Below are positions 1 through 9,700 of a DNA stretch of 64,000 nucleotides, piece by piece. The stretch's first letter is position 1, and each line of letters opens with the position of its first letter. Source of the stretch: Molossus alvarezi (lineage: Eukaryota; Chordata; Mammalia; Chiroptera; Molossidae); NCBI GenBank assembly GCA_037176705.1, contig CM073887.1:89724348-89788347 (forward strand), in the 5' to 3' direction. The notes beneath the pieces are model-generated. The model searched no databases and was not told the origin of the DNA. It saw only the letters and a list, made by a program, of their open reading frames with translations. Made by a program: the position numbers and the translations under genes.

Positions 1-1723
1 AGGATGGGACTATTTGCCCTGAGAAGGTGTCACATTATCCCCTCTGGCCAGTCCTCTAAGAAAGGACTACTGACTAGTCATCTGTGGTTCTGCTATCAGG
101 AGCGTTTCCACTGGTCAAACCTAAACTGGCACTAAATTATTTGTGGACGAATATAATCAGTCTTTTTTTAAAAAAGAAAACATTTAATTTCTTAAAGAAA
201 GACATGAATGCTTTATAGTTTGTTTCTGGCATTCATCTACTCAATTGTCTGTTCCCTACTGCAGATAAAAGAGAGGTTACTCCACATTGTCACAATCACT
301 TCCTGGAGACTTGCTGCAAAGGTTAAGGAAGAAGGGGAGGTAAGCACCTCTAGAAGTCCACTCTGAGGTATAAGGGTGTAACACTGGAGCACTCAAGTTT
401 CCTGTGTACTTGGCAATGGTAGGCATTTTGAAAGTTATTAACTTCGCACATGATCTCTGCTCCTTCCTTAGGCTTGTCGGACTCTGAGAGACCACAAATG
501 GAGAAGGAGAACAGCTGAATTCTCCTGGCCCAGCAAACCCAGAGGCCTGACCTCCTGGCAACTAGATCTTGCCTCATTGATTGATGCCAGATGCCACCTC
601 CCACCAAGCAGAGGCATCTGCTGTTGAGCTAGGAAAAGGCCTCCCAAACCATGTGGCCTAATGTCCACCCCTGGAAACTACATCTAAGAAAGCTGCTTGA
701 GACTATAAGCCTTGTCTGTGTCAATGCAACGGTCCTCGGGAACTCTGGGACCCTTTTTGGAGAGGGGTGGGGGTGGAGGAGAAGTCTCTACAAGTGCTTC
801 AGCCTTGCTGACCTCTAAGTTTCACTGGGGCTTCTATTCAGGAGAAGATCCTTTCTCAATACCCTTCCCAGACCTCCCTCCCTCCCTTCCCTTTGGGGAG
901 AGTGGAGTCACTACCATTTCCACAGGGCTCTGCTTAGCTGATCTCAGGATCTGAGGGGACAGAAAAAGTCACTTGTGTCCAGTTCCAAACCTTCAATAAA
1001 AATGTTTTTAACTTCTGTTTATTAGAATATAATTTATGCCCCCCCCAAAGTTGCTTTTGACCAACTAAAAATCAAGTAAATGACCTTTAAAAGAAGTATT
1101 TCTGGAGGTTATAGTAGTACTTTATCTAAAAAAGTAGGACCAAGTCCTTAATGCACTTGGTACTTAAATGTTTACTCAGAGACAAGCCTTATTAGTCCCT
1201 CTGGGAAAATGTCATAGTTTTTTTCAAAACTGAACTGCCTTAAATCATGGCTAAAGGGAATGTGTTTGCAGCTATGGTGTTGCCAAAATTGAGGCTGTCT
1301 AGTGCAGACCAGGAAACTCAAAAGCCTACCTTTTCTCTCTTCCACAAGTAATCGTGGTAGGGCTCAGGAACAGGAATGGGTAGAGCCCACAGGTGCTAGA
1401 AACCTTTGGGTGAGTTTCTGCAGCTGAACAGGGAAGATGGCATAGCCCCTGTGTCCAAAGCACCTTTGGGTATGAGCTGGAGTACAGCTGGGAATCAAAA
1501 GCTGTTTGCAGAGGGTAACCCTTCACTACACATTGTAACAACTACCTAGGGACTTGACAGATGGTCTAGATCTGGTCTGGTTTTTCTTTCATAAGTATTT
1601 TCTGTGGCAGGTCACTTGAAGACAACTCTACTAGGCTCATGGACATCCAGCCCCCATGGATAAGAAAACAAAAGCTACTGTGACATGATACAGGGCTTTG
1701 GCCTCTTTATTTTCTTTTTACAG
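1..1723 (+). other. CCNI2 intron sequence, no exon recognised
   Basis: This stretch lies upstream of the first recognisable CCNI2 exon and is read as intron. I looked for the preceding cyclin-box exon and did not find it, so the 5' exons of the gene should lie left of the window. Open frames on both strands here are short and match nothing I recognise. There is a run of C at about 1039-1046. The 3' end is a good acceptor, with a pyrimidine-rich tract followed by AG at 1722-1723. Confidence 0.6.
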
Positions 1724-1864
1724 TTAATTCCACGCATAAAAGACTTCATAAAGCACTATGGCTCTGGCTATACCCCGAATGAGTTGCTAAGGATGGAGCT
1801 GGCTATTTTGGACAAACTGCACTGGGACCTCTATATTGGGAAGCCGCTGGACTTCTTGACCATA
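1724..1864 (+). CDS. CCNI2: CCNI2 internal exon, 47 codons
   Basis: The exon is preceded by a pyrimidine-rich tract and AG at 1722-1723 and followed by GTAAGT from 1865. It is exactly 47 codons, phase 0 at both ends. The translation contains [20 protein letters not shown] and then [17 protein letters not shown]. The E-L-L-x-M-E-x-x-I-L-x-x-L-x-W-D-L pattern is the hallmark cyclin-box segment conserved across cyclins I and G. It is intact and nearly identical to the human CCNI2 sequence I remember. Confidence 0.93.
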
Positions 1865-3741
1865 GTAAGTACAAGGAGTTTGCAGACTCGACCCTAGACT
1901 CATTTGTGCCTTTGGAAGAGCTCACAACATAGGACAACCAAACACAAGCGTGCACACATCCTTGCACATGCCCCACAGTAAGGTGACCCACAAGGCTCAT
2001 GACATACGGAACAGTGAAAATGTATCTTAAATCCAACACAGTTCCACCAGACTCCCACTTCTAAAGGACATTAAATTAACTTTACAAAGAGTTTTAGATG
2101 GCACTATTATGGTGAGTTTCTCTTAAATACACATTGCAAAAATATTTAACTTTCCATTCTATGAATACTGTACATAAAAAGCTGTCTACTCTTGCTACAC
2201 TTTACACACATTCACTTAGCTGTCTTTATTCACCTACACACAATCCTTATTGAGGCTTTAGACCATATTGATCTGGCACTTAAAAATATCATATTAGTCG
2301 GTATTTGTTTTAGTTAGGGAATGAGGGTCATCCTTAAGGATATGATTCTGTTAGTAAGGCAAACGTATGCAATGTGGAAATGTCATGGGATTTTGGCCTG
2401 TTATGAAGCATGAAGGTTATATCACTAAAGGCTATTTCATTATGAAAACTGGCCACTGTTGCCAAGTTGCAGTTTGTTCTGGTGTTAAGCAGATACAAGT
2501 AACTTTTCTGCTACCTTAATCTTGAAGAGCTGCTTCTATCTTTCATAATTGAAACATTATTATCTAGGTACTTTGGGACACTTATGGCCATGTTACAAAA
2601 CAGATTACCTTTTCTCTCCAAGGTTGAAGCTGTTTGACCACAGAATAGGCATTAAGCCTCAAGCCCCTTGTCCGGGGCCAAGGATGGAAATGAAAGGGGT
2701 TGGGCAACATTTGATGTTCCCTGATGGAAATGTAAATTGTTTGCACTTTTGGTCATTGACATATGAAAAGTATGGGGTTTTCTGTTCTAACATTAAAAAC
2801 CACAATCTCCAGTTCCATGCCCTGGTGGCCGTGGGCTGGCCCCACGTGGTGGAGCTGCTGCCTCAGAGGAATCCTTCCCTCCACGTCGCGTCCCTGACCA
2901 AGCAGCTGCAACACTGTATGGCAGGCCACCAACTGCTGCAGTTCAAGGGCTCCACACTGGCCTTGGTCATCATCACCTTAGAGTTGGAGAGGCTCATGCC
3001 CGACTGGTATGCTCCTATATCTGATCTGCTAAAGAAAGCACAGGTACACATCAACTTTGTCCCAGACCAAGCTCTCAGTTTTGTTCCTTGAGCTGCCACA
3101 CTCTGTCCCACAAAGGGTACCCATGGCCCTTCTTGGCCCTTTTGGACTCCAGAAGATTCTCTGACCATGATGATTCTGTATAGAGTCTGCTGAAGGGCTC
3201 TAGGCTTTCCACTTGGCATGCCCTCTGGACTTGAATATGGGGCACATGTTCTCTTTACTGGGCCAGTTGGGTGAGTTTCTCTGACAGTGAGAGAAGCTTT
3301 ATCTTATGGCAGCCCTTATGGCCAAGAGGATGGGTGGATGTGTCCAGTTCAGGGGGAAACAACCCGGAGCTTAATATTGAGGAGTGTAAATTTCAGGCCT
3401 CCCTCCCTCTATATGAGTCTATGATACCAGACTCTCTCTGCGGGGCTCAGAATCTCTCAAGATGGACAGGATAGGATGGAATTCATATTTAGACTCATGA
3501 CAGTGTTACTCAGGTTGGAGATGGATGTCACTGAAGTGGTAAGGTTAATGTGCTTAAGTTTTGTGATTGGACCCCTTCCCTCAAATTGCTCCATGCTAAC
3601 ATTCTGACACTCAGCTGCTTGTTCCTTAGAATGTGAAATGGTCCTGCATCAAAGATGACCACTCTGTTTTAATGAAAGCTTAGTATTGAGCAGTTGGTAT
3701 ACTGCAGGCTACTGGTAAAGAAGCAGCTGAGAAGCTTTTAG
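1724..3741 (+). CDS. CCNI2: CCNI2, cyclin I family member 2 (3' part of gene, three coding exons)
   Basis: CCNI2 is an atypical cyclin of the cyclin I group, reported to activate CDK5. Three coding exons are visible: 1724-1864, 2813-3043 and 3679-3741. They join in phase 0 at both junctions and give 144 residues with no internal stop. The first two encode the end of the N-terminal cyclin fold and the second cyclin-like fold, and closely match my memory of the human protein. The 5' exons are off the left edge. The gene is tail to tail with SEPTIN8, as in human, and its middle exon is shared in antisense with a SEPTIN8 terminal exon. The last exon stops earlier than in human. CCNI itself is less likely, because the residue choices follow CCNI2 and the neighbour is SEPTIN8. 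No 3' UTR end could be fixed; AATAAA occurs at 5129-5134 and 5573-5578. Confidence 0.9.
2813..3043 (+). CDS. CCNI2: CCNI2 penultimate exon, 77 codons, shared in antisense with SEPTIN8
   Basis: AG at 2811-2812 precedes the exon and GTACAC follows from 3044. It is 231 bp, phase 0 at both ends. The product begins [20 protein letters not shown] and later reads [20 protein letters not shown], the conserved second cyclin-fold block of the cyclin I group. It ends SDLLKKAQ. The reading frame is open throughout. The opposite strand carries a complete SEPTIN8 alternative terminal exon at 2863-3028, so codons 17 to 72 of this exon are dual-coding. The last codons (L-K-K-A-Q) also form the pyrimidine tract and AG of the SEPTIN8 acceptor. 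Confidence 0.95.
2863..3028 (-). CDS. SEPTIN8: SEPTIN8 alternative terminal exon, 483-residue form, antisense to CCNI2
   Basis: The acceptor TGCTTTCTTTAG ends at 3029. The exon completes an Asn codon, encodes 54 residues and stops at TGA 2865-2863. It begins [20 protein letters not shown], then [18 protein letters not shown], and ends DATWREGFL. This matches the C-terminus I recall for the canonical human SEPTIN8. The C-C-S-C cluster is a plausible S-palmitoylation site; a palmitoylated SEPTIN8 isoform has been described, but identity with this tail is my inference. The entire coding part lies inside the CCNI2 exon at 2813-3043. The 3' UTR must run antisense into CCNI2; an AATAAA on this strand occurs at 2230-2225. 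Confidence 0.9.
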
Positions 3742-6700
3742 TGCTCCTCCTGCACAGACAACTTTCTCTTTTACCTGCCAGCCTGTACCCCTGCCCCAGT
3801 GCCCTGCAGAGTGTCATAGCAACCTCTCCTTGCTTGGCCTCCTCTAAATTCTAGGCTTTATGGATCTTGTAACAAGAAAGGAAGAAAGCCCTAGAAGAAC
3901 AACTGAGAAAAAATTCCTGGGTCTTTCGAAGAAAATAAGGAGGGGGAGGGAGGTTGGGGTCACTAGAGGTAAGGGCAGATCATGATCCTGCTTCCTTCTT
4001 TCCCCTGGGCCTTCTCCCAGGGAAAATGAATGGATGCTTATACTGCAGCTTGGTTTTCCTTCTCCAGCAAGGGCTGGTATCAGCCCCCAAGAGAGCTGGA
4101 ATAGGAGGCCAGAGCAAGGCGTTGCTCAGGGCTGAAGGGCTGGGCTGGTTTTGAATGACCAGTTCTTGCTGCTCTGCCCACCAGAGCTGGCCGGCTCCTT
4201 CCAGCTTCCCAGGCATGTATCAAGCACATATGCAGCTCTTCAAGCCCCAGCCAGCCTGCCTGCCACTGCAAATAGGACAGTCTCTCTCGGCACATTTACC
4301 CTGATTTGGCCATGACATGTCTTTTTACAAGGACTGCATTATAAAATATGCTTTGTTTAACATATGGTGATTTGACCAAGCTTTAAGAATATTTTTCCAG
4401 CACGGCTGGTATGGCTCAGTGAATTGAGTGTCCTCTCATTGACTGAGAGGACCCGTACGATTTCTGGTCAGGGCACATGCCCAGATTGTGGGCTTGATCC
4501 CCAGTAGGGGGTATGCAGGAGGCAGCCCATCAATGTTTCTCTCTCACATCGGTGTTTCTATCTCTGTCTCTCTCTAAAAAATCAATTTAAAATATTTTTT
4601 AAAAAGAACACTTTTCCTTTGTTACTCTTAAACAAAGTAGTTGATTGGCATAACTAGACATTTTTATGCCAAAGAATGATACTACAAGGTGTAACCGCTG
4701 TGATGGGGGCCTGCAGCTCTGAGAGCTTTTGTTGAGATGACCAGGTTCAAGGCTGAGCCTGCTCCAGCCACTGTGCTGCCGGAAGGAGGAGGAGGAGGTC
4801 AGCATGGCTGAGGGAGAAGCCAGCTGCCTCTCTGAAGCTGTGACACTATAGAGCCATTCTTTAGGCAGTGGAGTCCAGCTGGCAGAGATGCAGCTGGAGC
4901 TGTGTAAGTACTGTTGGGCTGTGGATAACTGAGCCACACATTTAGAGGTGTTTTGTGAAGCCTTCCCAATGTGAACAATTTTTGTAAATGTGCTAAGCAC
5001 TGGGGAGTATGATCTGCTACTGGGTACAAAGTGGTCAAGGCCCAAATATACTACAAGTGTCTGCACTGTAGTCAGTACCAATCCCAACTTTTTCTTGAAA
5101 CAAATTTGCTTGTTGGAGCTTTTATAAAAATAAACTTTAAGTCCATGCAACCCTGTCTGAATCTTACTTTACATATATTGGGTACCATGCATTTAGACAT
5201 GCTTGAGTCAGACACAGTTGGACTACCATCTCCTGGGTCCTATCAATAACTTTCTTCTAGTCCAGCACAAATAGAGATGCTGAGAGCAGCATGTAGCTCA
5301 TGGCCACAGCTCTCACCAGTGGCCATGAATGTCCTCTGCCCCCTTCCCTCCACTTTCAGTGGGCACTGTTGTGGGTGGGGTGGAGGCTTATCCTGAGAGC
5401 CCACACCAGCTCAGGCTCTGACTTTGGGGAACTGATGGGAGGTATCTGGACCTCTTAGCTAGGTAGCTCTGGATGTCAGCTGTGTCCCCAGAGCTAATCT
5501 AACTCTGAATTTCAAAGAAGGCAGATCTGTGAGGCCCAGTATTGGGGTAAGGGACAGTCTTGAGGCTCTGTAAATAAAATTCCTCTTCTTTGGGGAAGCA
5601 AACTTACGTATTGCCAAAGTACCACTTGTGTTATTAAAAAGTTTTGATGCTGTTCAAGCTTGCACTGGGGTCCCATCCTACTCTCTTCTAACCTTTCTTT
5701 CTTTCTTTTTTAGATTAGGAATGCGTATCCCACCTCAGATCAGAGAATGGGGATCATTGTGGTGGGAGAAATATAGACACAATCCACTCTCCTTTTGTCC
5801 CCACCACAGGACAGGGACTGGTGAAGGGCTGTGGCTACAGAAAATAAAGATGGGAGAAAGCTCAATTGGGCTAAGGGAAGTGCAGGGTAGGTGAGCATCA
5901 GGCCCCTTTCTTAAATGTGTCCAAATACTACCTCCCTCTATGGGTGAGCCGATCTGCACAATGTTGTTCCCTCCACCAGGGCCCTTCTCCCCCTGGCTTC
6001 CAGGAGAATCTCTGTCCTTCAAATCTTGGTGAAGACTTTCCTCCCTTCTCCTTGCCTCTGTGGGTAGAGTTGAGCTGTCGCTAGATGTCTGCACACCAGT
6101 CTTCCTGCTGGGCTGTCAGCTTCCTGACTTTAGTCCCAACCCCTTCATTTTGGTCTTCCCAGAGACTAGTCTAGTGCTAAACAGAGAAGACACCTCTACA
6201 AATGGACCCATGAGCTTGTCAATACTTTCTTAACCACAGGTCTACCTTCCTCAACCAAATATTTGCCTACCTGCCAGGGCATCCCACCTCTACAAAACCC
6301 CCTCAGGTCCACCAACCCACATGGTCCGACTGAACACTTTCATACTGGCTGCATTTCCACCGCTCTCCCAACACTCATAATGTTGCCAAAGAGCAGTTAT
6401 AGCTCAGGAATTAAGGGTACAGGTTAGCAATATTCAAATCCCAATGTCTCCAGTTACTAGCTGTGTGACTTTGGGTAATTAATTAACCTCTCTGTGCCTT
6501 AGCTATGAAATGGGGGAAATGGTACTTAATCATAAAGTTTTTATGAAGATTAGAGGGATTAATGCATGGACTGTACTTTAGAGCAATGCCTGGCACACAA
6601 TAAGAACTCAGGTGTTAGCTGTCCCAGGTCAAGCCTCTTCCACGAGGATGCAAACTCTTCGAGGGCAGGGTTTGCCTTCTTCATGTCCTGCATAATTCCT

Positions 6701-9700
6701 ATAATTCCTGTAGAAGCTGACCCACCCCACAACGTTCACAGGAAAGACAAGCTGTATTTTACCACAGTTGTAGCAGATTAATAGGCTAGGAAACTTGTTA
6801 AATCAGAAAAGCTACTGTCCAAAAAAGACACCACAAAAAAAAAACAACTCAAAATAAATGCAAAATTTAATGGGGGGGGGGGGACAAGTACAAAGTGAAT
6901 GGAAAGGAACAAAAACAGTCAATGAATGAAGGAGTAAATGAATTAACACAGGAAGCAGTTTTAGAAAAGCATGTTAATATAACAGACGAGCAAGCCAACA
7001 CTTCCCTCAGGCCTCTGATCCAGTACTATGAGCCCCACTGAGCAGGGAACCCACATAGACATAAAAACATACATGCAGTCAGTCTGCACCATTACAAACC
7101 AGCTAGGCTCCAGTTCCCCATAACTGGGGTGACCATACCTCCCAGTTTGCCTGAGATAGTTCCGGCTTATGCCTGTTGAGCTGCAATAATTTACAGCATC
7201 TCCTTTCACTCTCAAACGTCTCAGTTTGGACAATAAATTATATGGTGATTCTACCCCAAACCAACTTGACTCATGAAAGACATGATAGTAAATGCCAGCA
7301 TAATCCCACTGACAGCTCAAATAATGCCAATCAATGCTACTGAGGGAAAAAAGGAGGGGAAATCAGACTCTGCAGGCAGGGGACACATGCCACGAGGGGC
7401 AGCTTGTTAAGTAATGGCAGTTTTAAGCTCACCTTCTGCACCAAGGATTACTTTGGTCTCAGTTGAAGAGGACAAAATTCCAAACACACATAGCACAGGG
7501 AAAAGAAGTGCAGTGAGGTTCACTAAAGCTAATGCGACCTGTGGAGGCAGCTCAGACCCCAGAAAATGCAACAATGACAAGCCCCCCCCCCCCCCCAGGG
7601 ATCTCCCGCAGGCAGGTAACCAGCCACAGTTCTGGCCTTCCGGTATGCTCTGGGGGCTGCCCACAGGCTATGATGGGGGGGTGGCAGAATTTGCCCACTC
7701 AAGTCCTGAGTTGGCTCATGGACCAGGAGTCCTCATTTCTTCTATAACCAGTGAACCCACTGAGTCATCCAGCCTCACCCTCAGCAATACATTTGCCAAC
7801 ACAGGCTATCTTCAGATCATACTCTGCCCAAGTTTATATACTTTCAGACATATAATTACCCTAAAGACAAGCCACATCTGCCTTAGCGATCTGATTTACC
7901 TTTTTGGGCACATGTACTGAAGCATCAGTAATCAGTCACAACCAGAGATGGATGTACTGGGAGGCTAATGGAGCTTAATCCTCAAGGCCCCATACCTAAT
8001 TGTGTGTTCGTGTTCTTTTTCTTGAAGAAAGCTTCTCAAATTGTTCAAATGTCTACCCCTTCAAAATCTGGATCCCCTCGTGGTCATGGCATAACACTGG
8101 GAGAACTTTCACTTTGAGCATCAATAAAACCTGCTTTGCTCCTGGCAAGTGGAGCCCCTTGCGTACAAAGGCTGCCTTTTTCTGGCCATGCCCCAGTGGA
8201 CACACACAGCTCACCCCTCCGCCGCACTCTGAATGGAACACCATCCCAGAACAGCAAAAGGAAGCCAGAACGTGGCTCTGCACATCGATATAGCAGGCAA
8301 TGGGAAAGAAGGAGGACATGAAAAGCAATCAACCCCAAATCAATCAGCGCAGCTGCCTAAGGCTTCCAGCAGGGAGTGCACTAAACTGTGATGTCCTTGA
8401 AGGGAGGGCTGCAGGTTATCGGGGAGCCTGTGCCCAGCACAGTGCCTTATCAACTTTACGTGAAATCCTCCCCTTCATCTATTCATTTCTCGTCTCCCAT
8501 TTTATCAGGACATATTTTCAAACCTGATCCTCTCAGTGCCTTGCCAACCAACAGGAACATAGTACCAACGATGCTAGTATTTTCTTAAAACAGCCCCCTT
8601 AAGAATGCAGCTGAAGGGGAAAAGCTACTTTGCTGGCAGTTTTTTCTTAAATTGCCCCTAGACATCAGACACCTTCATCTTTTGCCCTGTGACTCAGCCA
8701 GGAAAAAAAGAAAGCAAGGACCTTGAGATAAAAACCTCTTCCCAGCTGAGCACTCCGTGCATCTGTAACATGCAGGACTGTTTGGGGGTCTTAGTGGGAG
8801 TCAAACAGTTAACACACATGGAGTTGGTCCCTGTTTACAGGTAGCACCTCGGGGGCACACAGACTAGGGCTTGGGGCTGCTGTTCCATTTACATTCACAG
8901 TGAAAACACTGGACGTGGTCTCGTTCGTGTTCCACTTTCATCCGCAAAGAAAGTCCAAACACTGTCATTACAGGATGTTTATTACCCACCTCTCCCTATA
9001 TAGCATAGGGATCCTTTTACATAAAAAAGGCTTAGAGATATTTTTAGTTTTTAAAAATCAGGGAATCTGTGTTACTTATGAAAATAATGGGATAGGATAT
9101 TATTCGTCTTTACACTCGTGACAAAATAAAAATTTAGAAGTGTTTGAAAAGTTATTATTGAAATTAAGCTCTCGGTTAGAAAAATTAAAATGAAGGGGAG
9201 TTGGGCAAATTTTGCAGCATGTGTACCAGACCACACGGCCACACCTAAGGCACCGCAATCGTTGCCGTCTTGACGCTGAACAATTAGCCAAGCACCGCGG
9301 GGCCTTCGCTAGCGCGGCACAGAACGGCTCCGTCAAGGAATAGTGACACTGTAAATGGAAGACCAGCCACTGGCTCTGAAAAAAATAAACCTCGTCAGTT
9401 CTGGGTTCCAGCATTCATGGCTTTGTCGTGTTTGCATAGAGACAGGTGGCCCACCAGGCCCAGGGCGGCTGGGGGCGGGGCGGGGGACAGAGCAGGGCTG
9501 TAAACACTGGAGTCTGTACCGGCTCCCAGTCCGTCCTCACACCATGTTATGGGAGAAGGGTCACAAGGTGTAACTCAAGCAACTTAACACATGAAAGGCT
9601 AAAGTCCGCTCTTGACATGTAAGTCTGTGCGTGCATTAACTGAAAAATAAAAATAAAACAAACAGAACAAAAATAGACACATTAAAAGATATGCAGACAA

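Noticed and set aside
2863..3219. A stand-alone 118-codon - strand gene starting at 3219
   Set aside because: Only the part from 3028 downward matches SEPTIN8; the upstream part is intron read-through before a good splice acceptor.
4879..4932. Possible alternative CCNI2 last exon (reads [10 protein letters not shown], then stop)
   Set aside because: It has a weak resemblance to the human tail, but the exon at 3679-3741 aligns without gaps over 16 positions and its downstream sequence also matches.
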